From Microvirga sp. VF16 (GTDB lineage: Bacteria > Pseudomonadota > Alphaproteobacteria > Rhizobiales > Beijerinckiaceae), in the NCBI RefSeq assembly GCF_016864375.1, contig NZ_CP069355.1, positions 1,116,001 through 1,180,000 on the forward strand: a stretch of DNA of 64,000 nt. Reading direction: 5' to 3'. Below the pieces are notes generated by a model. The model was not told the origin of the DNA. It saw nothing but the letters and a program-made list of their open reading frames with translations, and did no database searches. The translations under genes and the position numbers were made by a program. Numbering within the stretch: position 1 is the first letter of the stretch; every line of letters starts with the position of its first letter. Shown here one piece after another: positions 32,458 to 41,063 of the stretch.

Positions 32458-34269
32458 TTGACCACTGACAGACAATCTGGGGCTGTGGTGAATTCAGGAT
32501 TTGCGATGACGGATCCCTATCGCTTTGCTGGGAACATGGCTCGGTTGGTCGCCGAGGCCGGCAAGGCCGCAACAGCCTACATCCAGCCGCAGATCGGCAC
32601 CTTGGGGCCGCTGGCTCAAGTCGACGATATCACGCCAGCTCTGAACACCTTTGCACAGGTGCAGCAGGCCTTGGCGACTCAGCCGGGTACCCTCATCGAA
32701 TCTCAATCCAAACTCTGGCAGGCCTATGTCGATCTCTGGAATTCGTCCGTGTACCAGATGCTGGGCATAGGCGGTGATGATGTCGCTCCCTCCAGCACCA
32801 AGGATGCCCGCTTCAAGGATCCCGCCTGGACCGAGCACCAGTTCTTCGATGCCGTGCGACAGTCCTATCTCATCACGTCGCATTGGGCCGATCGGCTGGT
32901 CGAGGGCACAGAGGGCCTTGATCCAGAGGTACAGCATAAGGCCAGCTTTTACACCAAACAGTTGATCAACGCGCTGGCGCCCTCGAACTGGGTGTTCACC
33001 AATCCCGAACTCCTGCGCGAGACCTTCGCCTCCGACGGGGCGAACCTCGTGCGCGGCATGCAGCTGTTGGCCGAAGATATCGAGCGCGGGGGAGGGCAGC
33101 TCAAGATCCGCCAGACCGATCCGACGCAGTTCGAGGTCGGCACGAACATCGCCGTTACCCCGGGCAAGGTGATCTACCAGAATGCCCTGATGCAGCTGAT
33201 CCAGTATGCGCCCACGACCGAGAAGGTGCTCAAGCGGCCGCTGCTGATCGTGCCGCCCTGGATCAACAAGTTCTACATCCTCGATCTCAATCCTGAGAAG
33301 TCCTTCATCCGCTGGGCTGTCGACCAGGGACACACCGTCTTCATCATCTCTTGGGTCAACCCGGACGAGAGCCTCGCCGCCAAGTCCTTCGAGGACTACA
33401 TGCGCGAGGGCATCTTCGAGGCTCTGGAGGCTATCGAGAAGGCCACAGGCGAGAGAGCCGTGAACGCCGTCGGCTACTGCGTCGGCGGAACGTTACTGTC
33501 CGCAACACTCGCCTACATGGCAGCAACGGGCGATACCCGGATCAAGAGCGCGACGTTCTTCACCACGCAGGTGGACTTCCAGCAGGCTGGCGATCTGAAG
33601 GTCTTCTCGGACGAGGACCAGATCCGGGCAATCGAGCGCGACATGGCCCAGCGCGGCTATCTCGACAGCAGCAAGATGGCGACCATCTTCAATCTGCTAC
33701 GCTCCAACGATCTGATCTGGCCTTACATCGTCAATGTCTACCAGAAAGGGCAGGAGCCGTTGCCCTTCGACCTGCTGTACTGGAACTCGGATTCGACCCG
33801 GATGCCGGCTGCCAACCACAGCTTCTATCTGCGGCGCTGCTATCTGCAGAACGATCTGGCGGAAGGCCGGATGGAGTTCAGCGGCACCCGGCTCGACCTC
33901 TCAGCGATCTCAATCCCGGTCTTCCACCTCGCGGCTCGCGACGACCATATTGCCCCACCGCATTCGGTATTCGCCGGGGCAGGGCGCCTGGGCGGCCCTG
34001 TGACCTTCGTGCTGGCTGGCTCCGGGCACATCGCCGGCGTCATCAACCCGCCATCGCGCGGGCGCTATCAGTACTGGACCGGGGGAGCGCCGGAGGGAGC
34101 CCTTGAGGCGTGGCTTGAACAGGCAGAAGAGCATCTCGGATCCTGGTGGCCGCATTGGCAGGCCTGGGTCGAGACCCAGGACAGCAAGCGTGTCAAGGCA
34201 CGGGTGATCAGCGCGGGCAAGCTCACGCCGATTGAGGATGCACCGGGCAGCTATGTCCGGGCACCGTAG
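32458..34269 (+). CDS. phaC: Class I polyhydroxyalkanoate synthase
   Basis: The enzyme (603 aa) polymerises 3-hydroxyacyl-CoA on PHA granules. Start chosen as TTG 32458 because AGGAGG lies 6 nt upstream; TTG 32428 and an ATG at residue 17 are alternatives. The lipase-like box is G-Y-C-V-G-G with catalytic Cys341. The acid is in A-A-R-D-D-H-I-A-P and the His in A-G-S-G-H-I-A-G-V. Other conserved blocks: R-P-L-L-I-V-P-P-W-I-N-K-F-Y-I-L-D-L and W-N-S-D-S-T-R. Length is typical of class I. phaB follows by 35 bp; phaA is not in the window. Confidence 0.96.
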   Translation: MTTDRQSGAVVNSGFAMTDPYRFAGNMARLVAEAGKAATAYIQPQIGTLGPLAQVDDITPALNTFAQVQQALATQPGTLIESQSKLWQAYVDLWNSSVYQMLGIGGDDVAPSSTKDARFKDPAWTEHQFFDAVRQSYLITSHWADRLVEGTEGLDPEVQHKASFYTKQLINALAPSNWVFTNPELLRETFASDGANLVRGMQLLAEDIERGGGQLKIRQTDPTQFEVGTNIAVTPGKVIYQNALMQLIQYAPTTEKVLKRPLLIVPPWINKFYILDLNPEKSFIRWAVDQGHTVFIISWVNPDESLAAKSFEDYMREGIFEALEAIEKATGERAVNAVGYCVGGTLLSATLAYMAATGDTRIKSATFFTTQVDFQQAGDLKVFSDEDQIRAIERDMAQRGYLDSSKMATIFNLLRSNDLIWPYIVNVYQKGQEPLPFDLLYWNSDSTRMPAANHSFYLRRCYLQNDLAEGRMEFSGTRLDLSAISIPVFHLAARDDHIAPPHSVFAGAGRLGGPVTFVLAGSGHIAGVINPPSRGRYQYWTGGAPEGALEAWLEQAEEHLGSWWPHWQAWVETQDSKRVKARVISAGKLTPIEDAPGSYVRAP

Positions 34270-34304
34270 AACACACCATTAGGTTAACACGGAGAAGAAA
34301 CAGC

Positions 34305-35030
34305 ATGGCGCGCGTTGCATTGGTCACCGGTGGCACCCGCGGCATCGGTGCCGCGATCTCGAAAGGCTTGAAAGACGCAGGCTACACGGTTGCCGCGAAT
34401 TACGGCGGCAATGACGAAGCCGCCAACCAGTTCAAAGCTGAGACCGGCATTCCGGTCTTCAAGTTCGACGTCTCCGACGCCGCCTCCTGCGAGAGCGGGA
34501 TCAAGGCGGTGGCAGCCGAACTCGGACCGGTCGACATTCTGGTCAACAACGCCGGCATCACCCGCGACGGCATGTTCCACAAGATGACCTTCGATCAGTG
34601 GTCCGCCGTCATCCGCACCAATCTCGATTCCATGTTCACCTGCACGCGCCCGGTGATCGAGGGCATGCGCGAGCGCGGATTTGGGCGCGTCATCATCATC
34701 TCATCCATCAACGGCCAGAAGGGCCAGATGGGACAGGCGAACTACTCCGCCGCCAAGGCCGGCGTGATCGGCTTCGCCAAGGCACTGGCGCAGGAGAATG
34801 CCAACAAGGGCGTCACCGTCAACGTGATCGCGCCGGGCTACATCGCCACCGAGATGGTGAAGGCGGTGCCCGAAGAGGTGCTCAAGTCGAAGATCCTGCC
34901 GCTCATTCCCGTCGGCCGCCTCGGCGAGGCGGAGGAGATCGCCCGCTCCGTGCTGTTCCTGGCCTCCGACGAGGCCGGCTTCGTCACCGGCTCGACCCTG
35001 TCCATCAATGGCGGCCAGTACATGGCCTGA
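34305..35030 (+). CDS. phaB: Acetoacetyl-CoA reductase
   Basis: This 241-aa short-chain dehydrogenase makes (R)-3-hydroxybutyryl-CoA for PhaC. It has the NADPH motif V-T-G-G-T-R-G-I-G, N-N-A-G-I-T-R-D, the catalytic Ser in I-S-S-I-N-G-Q-K-G-Q-M-G-Q, and Y-S-A-A-K-A-G. The K-G-Q-M-G-Q-x-N-Y block distinguishes PhaB from FabG. GGAGAAG lies upstream of the ATG. Co-directional with phaC, likely one transcript ending at the hairpin near 35120. Confidence 0.95.
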   Translation: MARVALVTGGTRGIGAAISKGLKDAGYTVAANYGGNDEAANQFKAETGIPVFKFDVSDAASCESGIKAVAAELGPVDILVNNAGITRDGMFHKMTFDQWSAVIRTNLDSMFTCTRPVIEGMRERGFGRVIIISSINGQKGQMGQANYSAAKAGVIGFAKALAQENANKGVTVNVIAPGYIATEMVKAVPEEVLKSKILPLIPVGRLGEAEEIARSVLFLASDEAGFVTGSTLSINGGQYMA

Positions 35031-35109
35031 GCCGCACGAGCCGGATTGTCTGGTGACAGGTCCTCATGGGCAGATCACTCGGGCGAGGGCGAAGGCCTAC
35101 CACAAAGCA

Positions 35110-35137
35110 GAACGCCCAACCTCACGGCTGGGCGTTC
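35110..35137. terminator. Bidirectional terminator between phaB and the phasin gene
   Basis: GAACGCCCA and TGGGCGTTC form a 9-bp stem around a 10-nt loop, lying between two convergent genes. Only a weak U-rich tract (CTGCTTTGT on the minus strand) follows. Confidence 0.65.
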
Positions 35138-35161
35138 AGAGGAGGCTGTCGAACTCTGTCG

Positions 35162-35530
35162 TTACTTCGCGCGGGTCGCGGGCTTCGCGGCGGCGAAGGT
35201 CGCCTGCGCGGCAGAGTAGAGGGCGCCAAACGGCGCAAAGCTGTCCTGCGCCAACTTGGCATAGAGCTCGCGGGTCTTCGCCGACTGGGCAACAAACCCT
35301 TCATAGGCGCTCTTCACATAGTCGGTCTGAACCTCGATCACCTTGTCGAGCGACTTGACGCCGACGAGCTTCTCAAAGGTGGACGCGCTCTGCTGAAACG
35401 ACTTCTTGGCATAGTCGGTGGTTTCAACAACGATGGCGTTGGTGCCGGTGGACGCAACTTCAAACGCCTTCACGGTGGCATCAAAACTGTCTTTGCCGAG
35501 CTTCTGAACGGCTTCGAACTGCTGGTTCAT
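35162..35530 (-). CDS. phaP: Phasin
   Basis: This 122-aa granule-coating protein of the Phasin_2 type is all helical and rich in Ala/Phe/Lys, with no Cys. The pattern includes F-E-A-V-Q-K-L-G-K-D-S-F-D-A-T and D-Y-A-K-K-S-F-Q-Q-S, ending in A-A-K-P-A-T-R-A-K. Start chosen at the ATG ending at 35530 with GGAG 9 nt upstream; an in-frame ATG at 35542 lacks this. Two palindromes resembling PhaR sites lie 68 and 99 bp upstream, which suggests that free PhaR represses it until granules form. Confidence 0.9.
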   Translation of the reverse strand: MNQQFEAVQKLGKDSFDATVKAFEVASTGTNAIVVETTDYAKKSFQQSASTFEKLVGVKSLDKVIEVQTDYVKSAYEGFVAQSAKTRELYAKLAQDSFAPFGALYSAAQATFAAAKPATRAK

Positions 35531-35597
35531 AGAGATCTCCAAAGTGGGCGTGGGCCCTCAGACAAGTCTAGCCGCGTCATACATCGGCTACCCGGTT

Positions 35598-35614
35598 ATT
35601 GTGCATTGCACAAT
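35598..35614. promoter_or_regulatory. PhaR-like operator 1 upstream of the phasin gene
   Basis: ATTGTGCATTGCACAAT is a perfect 17-bp palindrome. PhaR/AniA regulators bind T-T-G-C-A/T-G-C-rich inverted repeats before phasin genes; no phaR gene is in the window. Confidence 0.65.
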
Positions 35615-35628
35615 CAATGTCAACAGAA

Positions 35629-35647
35629 AATTGTGCGACGCACAATT
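35629..35647. promoter_or_regulatory. PhaR-like operator 2 upstream of the phasin gene
   Basis: AATTGTGCGACGCACAATT is a perfect 19-bp palindrome with the same TTGTGC half-site as operator 1. The centres are 32 bp apart, about three helical turns, allowing cooperative binding. Confidence 0.65.
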
Positions 35648-35881
35648 AGACATTATTCTTACAAACCCTTTAATTTAAGGCTGTTGAAGCTTGGGTGGTT
35701 GCCGCGCCATGCTGCATTGCGATATGGCTTGTGAAGCTTCGTGATCACAGCCCATCTCTTTGCTGCCCAGTCTCACGAAGTCTGCCTGCCGAGTCCCGTG
35801 TCCCTGTCCAGCGTTCTTTCACCTGCGGAGAAATCCGGTTGTGTCCCAGCTGCCGGATGCCCTCCGCCACTTTTGCGAGGA

Positions 35882-36871
35882 ATGATGACGATTAACCGAA
35901 GCATTGGTCAAACCCCGCCCGATAAGGCCAACGAGATCTTCACTCAGCTGCTTGCCACGTCCAATGATGCCGCAGAGACTCGCGAGCAGCTGCTCACGAG
36001 CCTGGCCCAGGAACTGGATCTGCTTGCCAACCTGCAGGAGCAGCACCTCTTTCCTGTCTTGGAAAACCACCCGGAGACTGCGGAGCTCGTCCGCGGCGCG
36101 CGCGATGACAACCGGCAGACCAGGGCCCTCCTGGACGAACTCGCCGCCGCGCCAAAAGACAGCGATGAATTCCAGGTCAAGGTGGCGGAGCTGAGACGGG
36201 TGTTTCAGCAGCATATTCGCAACGACAGGAACGAGCTGCTGCCGGTGGTGCTGAAGGTCCTGAACCAGGATGAGGTCGAAGCTGTCGTCGAGAAGGTCGA
36301 GGAGGAGATCGCCGAGGCAGAGGCCATGCGTACTGCCAGCGAACCGCGGCGGACGAGGCGCGGGCGCAAGCAAGCCACAGCGGTGCCTGATGACGATGAG
36401 ACCTTGCTGACGGTGATTGAGGAGGCACCCGAAACGGCACAAGACGTGGGGCAGGAGGTCCAAGAGACAGTTCAGGCCAATCTGCATGCAGCCTCTCAGG
36501 TCGTCGACAGTGCCACTGCGATGTCGAAAGATCAGAATCGAGGGGCCCGGACTTGGCTCGATCAGGCCTCGCAGTACGTTCAAGCCGTTGCCCAGTCCAA
36601 CCGGATTCTGGCGCGTGGCGCCGGGACCATCACACTGGAATGGTTTGGCCTCCGGCAGGAGCGCCTGCTGAAGAACATTGAGGACGGGATTGATCTTCTG
36701 GCCTGCCGGTCGATGCCGGACTTGGTCCGCTTGCAGAGTGCTCTCGTGCGTCACAACGTCGAGCGGATGATCGACAACGGCCAGCGCCTGGCGCAACTCA
36801 CCGCCCAGGTGGCCCAAGAGGCCACCCGGACCATCACGGGGCAACCCGAACACGATCGGCGCACACGCTAA
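35882..36871 (+). CDS. Hemerythrin-like / phasin fusion protein
   Basis: The start is one of two adjacent ATGs (35882, 35885) after GAGG. The 329-aa product has an N-terminal helical bundle with hemerythrin HHE-type motifs, E-Q-H-L-F-P-V-L-E-N-H near 55 and Q-Q-H-I-R-N-D-R-N-E-L near 110. An acidic and Arg-rich linker follows (about 145-220). The C-terminal phasin-like domain includes L-E-W-F-G-L-R-Q-E-R-L and M-P-D-L-V-R-L-Q-S-A-L-V-R-H-N-V-E. Lying between phasin and PHB esterase genes, it is probably granule-associated. The two-domain call is by eye. Confidence 0.7.
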   Translation: MMTINRSIGQTPPDKANEIFTQLLATSNDAAETREQLLTSLAQELDLLANLQEQHLFPVLENHPETAELVRGARDDNRQTRALLDELAAAPKDSDEFQVKVAELRRVFQQHIRNDRNELLPVVLKVLNQDEVEAVVEKVEEEIAEAEAMRTASEPRRTRRGRKQATAVPDDDETLLTVIEEAPETAQDVGQEVQETVQANLHAASQVVDSATAMSKDQNRGARTWLDQASQYVQAVAQSNRILARGAGTITLEWFGLRQERLLKNIEDGIDLLACRSMPDLVRLQSALVRHNVERMIDNGQRLAQLTAQVAQEATRTITGQPEHDRRTR

Positions 36872-36888
36872 GGCTTTGACTTGAATAC

Positions 36889-36912
36889 GCTCCCGGCTTA
36901 CGAGCCGGGAGC
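36889..36912. terminator. Hairpin after the hemerythrin-phasin gene
   Basis: GCTCCCGGCT and AGCCGGGAGC form a perfect 10-bp stem closed by the tetraloop TACG, 18 bp after the stop codon. No U tract follows, so termination may need Rho. Confidence 0.65.
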
Positions 36913-37030
36913 GCCCACATCAGGGACCAGGCAGGACTATGAGACTGTCTGTTGCCATAGATGCCACAGGGCTCCCGTATGTTCTCTGCCGTGAGACGCT
37001 CCTGATTCGAAAATTCCCTACCGGGTGCGC

Positions 37031-38065
37031 ATGCGACTGAAGCTTCCGATCACCCATCTTCTGAAAGCCCAGCGGCGCTGGGAGAAGACCCTCGTCAGGG
37101 CCACGAAGAGCTCGCGCACGCTCATCTTTAAGCCGCGCAAGACCCGGCCCAAGAAGGACAAGCTGACCGAGGTCAGCGACTTCGGGTCCAATCCGGGCAA
37201 TCTCCGGATGCTGACCTACGTGCCCCCGCAGTTGCCCGACAGTGCACCCCTAGTCGTGGTGCTGCATGGGTGCCTGCAGACGGCGCGCGACTACGACGAG
37301 GGCAGCGGCTGGTCACTGCTGGCGAGACGGCATGGCTTTGCCCTTGTCTATGCCGAGCAATCTCACGCGAATAATCCCAACCGCTGTTTCAACTGGTTCC
37401 GGCCTCACGATGCCCGACGCGGCTCGGGCGAGGCCTTGTCGATCCGCCAAATGGTGACGCGCATGCGTCGGACCCATAGCATCGACCCGGCCCAGATCTT
37501 CATCACGGGGCTCTCGGCAGGCGGTGCTATGGCCTCGGTGATGTTGGCAACCTACCCGGAGGTCTTTGCTGGCGGCGGCATTATCGCCGGTCTTCCCTAT
37601 GGCGCTGCGTCGGGTATGCGCCAGGTCATGTCCGCCATGAAGAGACCGCGGGCGCGCACCGCCCAGCAATGGGGTGACCTCGTCCGCACGGCTTCGGTCT
37701 ATTCGGGCCCACGGCCAACAGTGTCGATCTGGCATGGCACAGAGGACCGGACCGTTGTGGCATCCAATGCCGCCGCTTTGCTCAGCCAGTGGGCCAACGT
37801 GCACGGTGTAAACGAGGAAGTATTTACGCAAACATCACTTGCAGGTCATCGCCGGCGGGCATGGTCGGACCGAAAGGGGGAAACAGTTATCGAACTGTTC
37901 CTGATCGATGGCATGGGCCACGGCACACCGGTGCGCCGGACGAAGGCGCAGGCCACTGCGCGAAGAGCCGAGCCGTTCATGCTTGATGTCGGCATCTCAT
38001 CGTCGCTGCAGCTCGCCCGATCGTGGGGCCTTATTCAGAAGAGGGTAGCCTCACGCAGAACCTGA
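37031..38065 (+). CDS. PHB depolymerase-family esterase
   Basis: This 344-aa alpha/beta hydrolase belongs to the Esterase_PHB family. It shows L-H-G-C-L-Q-T-A-R-D-Y (oxyanion), C-F-N-W-F, the nucleophile G-L-S-A-G-G-A-M near 158, the acid in W-H-G-T-E-D-R-T-V and the His in G-M-G-H-G-T-P-V. The first 50 residues are strongly basic (R/K) with no signal peptide, unlike secreted depolymerases. It may act on granules or short oligomers in the cytoplasm, or use another export route. Start ATG 37031; a GTG two codons earlier is in frame. Confidence 0.85.
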   Translation: MRLKLPITHLLKAQRRWEKTLVRATKSSRTLIFKPRKTRPKKDKLTEVSDFGSNPGNLRMLTYVPPQLPDSAPLVVVLHGCLQTARDYDEGSGWSLLARRHGFALVYAEQSHANNPNRCFNWFRPHDARRGSGEALSIRQMVTRMRRTHSIDPAQIFITGLSAGGAMASVMLATYPEVFAGGGIIAGLPYGAASGMRQVMSAMKRPRARTAQQWGDLVRTASVYSGPRPTVSIWHGTEDRTVVASNAAALLSQWANVHGVNEEVFTQTSLAGHRRRAWSDRKGETVIELFLIDGMGHGTPVRRTKAQATARRAEPFMLDVGISSSLQLARSWGLIQKRVASRRT

Positions 38066-38113
38066 GCGACAGCTCAGCCCCACAACTCAACACATAGAGA
38101 AGGCACCAACGCC

Positions 38114-39421
38114 ATGAAAACCCAGATTGTTGTTGTTGGAGGCGGAGCCGGAGGGCTCGAGCTCGTGCGGCGGCTTGGTGCCAAGCTGGGTCGAGACGCA
38201 TACGACGTGATCCTCATCGAACGAAACCAAACCCACATCTGGAAGCCTCTTCTGCATGAGGTCGCAGCCGGGTCGCTTGACGCGAACCTGGACGAAGTCG
38301 GCTATCGCAGTCACGGACATCGATGGCGATACCGTTTCTTCTTGGGCAGTCTTGAGACGATTGACCGTGAGGCGCGACAGGTTGTGGTGGCGCCGATCCT
38401 GGATGAGGATGGCAGTGAGATTATTGGACGCCATAGGATTCGCTACGATTACTTGATCCTGTGCCTCGGCGCCGTGTCAAACGACTTTGGCACTCCCGGT
38501 GCGCGCGAGCATTGTCTCTTTTTGGAAGACCGCGAGCAAGCCGATCGCTTCCGGCAGAAATTGCTAAACCATTGTCTGCGCGTGTCGCGAACAATGAGCC
38601 TGGATCCGAGCGCAAACGCCTATGTCAATGTGACCATTGTCGGCGGCGGCGCCACCGGAGTAGAGCTCGCCGCCGAACTCTTCAATGCAGCCTCCGCCCT
38701 AAGACACTATGGACTGGAGGTGTTTGATGAGAGCCGTCTGCGCGTCACCTTGGTCGAGGCAGGTCCCCGGATCCTCCCCGCGCTGCCCGTGGACTTGGCT
38801 GAGGCGGCCCATAAGGAATTGGAGGCGCTTGGGGTACGGGTCCTCGTCAATACTGCGATCACGGAGGTCACCTCAACCGGCATGGGCACCCGTACTGGAG
38901 AGGTGATCGGAGCGGACCTGAAGGTCTGGGCGGCTGGAGTGCGTGCACCGGACGTCCTGAAAGATATCGCTGGCCTCGAAACGCTCCGCAGCAACCAGCT
39001 TGTCGTACGCACGACGCTCCAAACCACGCGCGACGATCGCATCTTCGCCATTGGTGATTGCTGCTCCTTTAAGCCTGAAGGGGCCGACCGGCCGGTGCCA
39101 CCGCGTGCCCAAGCGGCCCATCAGATGGCCCGGACAGCCTATCGCAACGTTCTCTCCCTGATCGCCGAAAAGCCGCTGAAGGCCTTCGTATACCGCGATC
39201 ACGGGTCTCTTGTGTCCCTCAGTCGGTACTCGACGGTTGGCAGTCTGATGGGCAACTTGGTCGGCGGACGCATGGCCGTCGAGGGGCGGATCGCCCGTAT
39301 GGTCTACCTGTCACTCTACCGGATGCACCTGATCGGCGTCCACGGATGGTTGAAAGGATTGGCTCTCATTCTGGTCGGGCACGTGAACCGGGTTGTCCGA
39401 CCCAAGCTCAAGTTCCATTAG
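38114..39421 (+). CDS. ndh: Type II NADH dehydrogenase
   Basis: This 435-aa peripheral membrane flavoprotein passes electrons from NADH to quinone without pumping protons. The FAD-binding motif V-V-G-G-G-A-G-G-L-E-L is at the N-terminus and the NADH motif I-V-G-G-G-A-T-G-V-E-L-A-A-E near 178. The second FAD motif is I-F-A-I-G-D-C-C near 310. The C-terminus is amphipathic and basic (R-M-V-Y-L-S-L-Y-R-M-H-L-I-G-V-H-G-W), the expected membrane anchor. Its place after PHA genes suggests a link to reoxidising NADH, but that is inference. Confidence 0.92.
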   Translation: MKTQIVVVGGGAGGLELVRRLGAKLGRDAYDVILIERNQTHIWKPLLHEVAAGSLDANLDEVGYRSHGHRWRYRFFLGSLETIDREARQVVVAPILDEDGSEIIGRHRIRYDYLILCLGAVSNDFGTPGAREHCLFLEDREQADRFRQKLLNHCLRVSRTMSLDPSANAYVNVTIVGGGATGVELAAELFNAASALRHYGLEVFDESRLRVTLVEAGPRILPALPVDLAEAAHKELEALGVRVLVNTAITEVTSTGMGTRTGEVIGADLKVWAAGVRAPDVLKDIAGLETLRSNQLVVRTTLQTTRDDRIFAIGDCCSFKPEGADRPVPPRAQAAHQMARTAYRNVLSLIAEKPLKAFVYRDHGSLVSLSRYSTVGSLMGNLVGGRMAVEGRIARMVYLSLYRMHLIGVHGWLKGLALILVGHVNRVVRPKLKFH

Positions 39422-39441
39422 CGCCAAGGAGGCGCCTTGTT
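39421..39441 (+). terminator. Terminator after ndh
   Basis: GCGCC-AAGGA-GGCGC forms a short GC stem starting at the last base of the stop codon, followed by the T-rich CTTGTTT. Confidence 0.5.
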
Positions 39442-39748
39442 TGCGCATTACGCGGATCGTGAGCAACCGTTTCACGCGCTCATGAGTGGTCGCGTCGACT
39501 GATGAGGTGATGGAGTCAGGAGTTTTGGTCGCCTTCAAGACGACGGGCTCTGGCGTTCTGCTTTCTCATGCTTTCACCGGCGAGTTGCAGACGTGGGCGT
39601 TGTGAACAGACGATCCACCTTGGCGGTCCGGCGGCTCGGCGCCGGCAATTTTTGAGCAGATCTTTGAACCGGCTGGCCGCAGAGACGCATAAAATGCAAA
39701 TGCCCGCTAGCGAGGCGGGCGAGGGCGGTTACTGTAATGCAGCGGATG
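39442..39748. other. Intergenic stretch
   Basis: Between ndh and the DUF1127 gene I see no supported feature. Confidence 0.4.
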
Positions 39749-39904
39749 TCAGGCAGCAGCGCTCTGACGAGCAACGCTGTCGATCTGGAAACGCCCGATG
39801 CCAAGATCAGTGAGCTCGCGATCCGAGAGCAGCGACAACTCACGCACGGTCTCACGGTACCGGAAGTAGGCTTGAACCTTGGCGAGGATGTAAGAAATGA
39901 ACAT
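39749..39904 (-). CDS. DUF1127 small protein
   Basis: This 51-aa protein starts at the ATG ending at 39904 with GGAG 10 nt upstream. It has an N-terminal amphipathic helix (Y-I-L-A-K-V-Q-A-Y-F-R-Y-R-E-T-V-R-E-L) and the DUF1127 signature L-S-D-R-E-L-T-D-L-G-I-G-R-F-Q-I (28-43). Small DUF1127 proteins of alphaproteobacteria affect phosphate and carbon metabolism and RNA turnover. Here a PhaR-like box lies 70 bp upstream. A longer in-frame reading from 40030 lacks a ribosome binding site and passes through that box. Confidence 0.85.
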   Translation of the reverse strand: MFISYILAKVQAYFRYRETVRELSLLSDRELTDLGIGRFQIDSVARQSAAA

Positions 39905-39973
39905 GGGAAGCTCCTGAATTGACCGGCCTGTCGGTGATGGCCGCGTGTCTGCCTTGCGATGCAATAAATATGC

Positions 39974-39988
39974 CTGTGCACTGCACAA
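39974..39988. promoter_or_regulatory. PhaR-like operator upstream of the DUF1127 gene
   Basis: CTGTGCACTGCACAA reads on the minus strand as TTGTGCAGTGCACAG, matching the TTGTGCA/TGCACAA arms of the phasin operators with one mismatch. Confidence 0.5.
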
Positions 39989-40187
39989 AAGAAGAGCAAA
40001 TTCAATAGGGCAACCATGCTCAGAGGGCATGGTAGAGTAAATTATTCTCCAAAGACCTGTTGCGAAAGCATGTCAGTGCTCACAGCAATTGGCGTTTCCA
40101 TGGCTCAGAAGGTCGCCGGCAGCTTGGACGGTGGAGATCCTGGTCCGTGGGGTAGGTTAAAGCCATCCTGATGCAAGATTGCATCCA

Positions 40188-40403
40188 TCAGCCTGACCGA
40201 TCGCCTTGGCCTTGATGGGCCTTCGCGCGGCCAGGGGAGCTATGCCCTCCTTTGCGGCCAGCCCCGGACGCCAGGGCCGAGTTCAGCGAAAAGGCCCGCT
40301 TATCCGCCGGAACGCTCTTCCCGCCTTTGCTTGCGATTTCCCGTCGCCTTTCCGCACGCATCAAGACAAAGCCACGCTTCGGCAAATTCTCATCAGCGCC
40401 CAT
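40188..40403 (-). CDS. KGG-repeat stress protein
   Basis: This 71-aa hydrophilic protein has the short motif R-R-E-I-A-S-K-G-G-K-S-V near residue 20, and a second R-K-G-G near 50. Such KGG (GsiB/Con-10-like) repeats occur in general stress and desiccation proteins in many bacteria. A GGAGAACG site precedes the ATG. No signal peptide. The repeats are only two here, against several in GsiB. Confidence 0.65.
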   Translation of the reverse strand: MGADENLPKRGFVLMRAERRREIASKGGKSVPADKRAFSLNSALASGAGRKGGHSSPGRAKAHQGQGDRSG

Positions 40404-40528
40404 GCTCGTTCTCCAGGCAAGCCCTACACCCTAGGCTCAGAACGGATGACCTGAGGAGACGTTCGCGGCCTCTGATCCTTGGCTTGGACGTGGCCGACAT
40501 GGTGTAACTGCACAGGCTTTGGCTTGCA

Positions 40529-40810
40529 CTATTCCTTCTGTGTGATGCCAGGCTCATCAAACAGGATCTTGATGAGGCGCCACAGCTCGCGGTGCCCGGC
40601 GGTTTGCCCGCCTTGGAGCAGGTACTCAGCGATGTCGAGTTGCTGGGTCCCATTGTCTGAGGCATCGCCGCGGCGCACGTCGACGTGCTGCCATGCGTGC
40701 TCGACGAAGAGGCGCTTGGTATCGGTGTCGAAGACCAAGGTCCAGGTATCCTCGGCGTTGGCACCCGGGCCCTTCGCTGTCCTGTGCAGTTCTCGTCTCA
40801 GCAGTGCCAT
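40529..40810 (-). CDS. Hypothetical protein (93 aa)
   Basis: The start at the ATG ending at 40810 has GGAGG 7 nt upstream, better placed than the ATG two codons earlier. The sequence contains W-T-L-V-F-D-T-D-T-K-R-L-F-V-E-H-A-W, a clear beta-hairpin pattern. It is followed by an acidic helix and a C-terminal helix L-W-R-L-I-K-I-L-F-D. This looks like a small conserved rhizobial protein, but I cannot name the family. Confidence 0.55.
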   Translation of the reverse strand: MALLRRELHRTAKGPGANAEDTWTLVFDTDTKRLFVEHAWQHVDVRRGDASDNGTQQLDIAEYLLQGGQTAGHRELWRLIKILFDEPGITQKE

Positions 40811-41063
40811 TTCCATCCTCCGCGATACGCCAATTGTGCAGGCGTTCGATTTCCTTTCAATGAGGGGCGCCGAACCCGTCCCTCCTAGACAAACACCGTC
40901 AGATTAACCGACGGGTGACCGGATAGGAGGGGGCAGTTCTGAACATGGCTCAGTTTCGGCGTGCATCGGGGCCAGCCGCTGGAGCCCAAGATGCCCATGT
41001 TGTCGGCGGCTCCGCTGGACGGGTATACCGTCGCTGTCGACCTGAGGCGAGAGGAGGCAGTTG

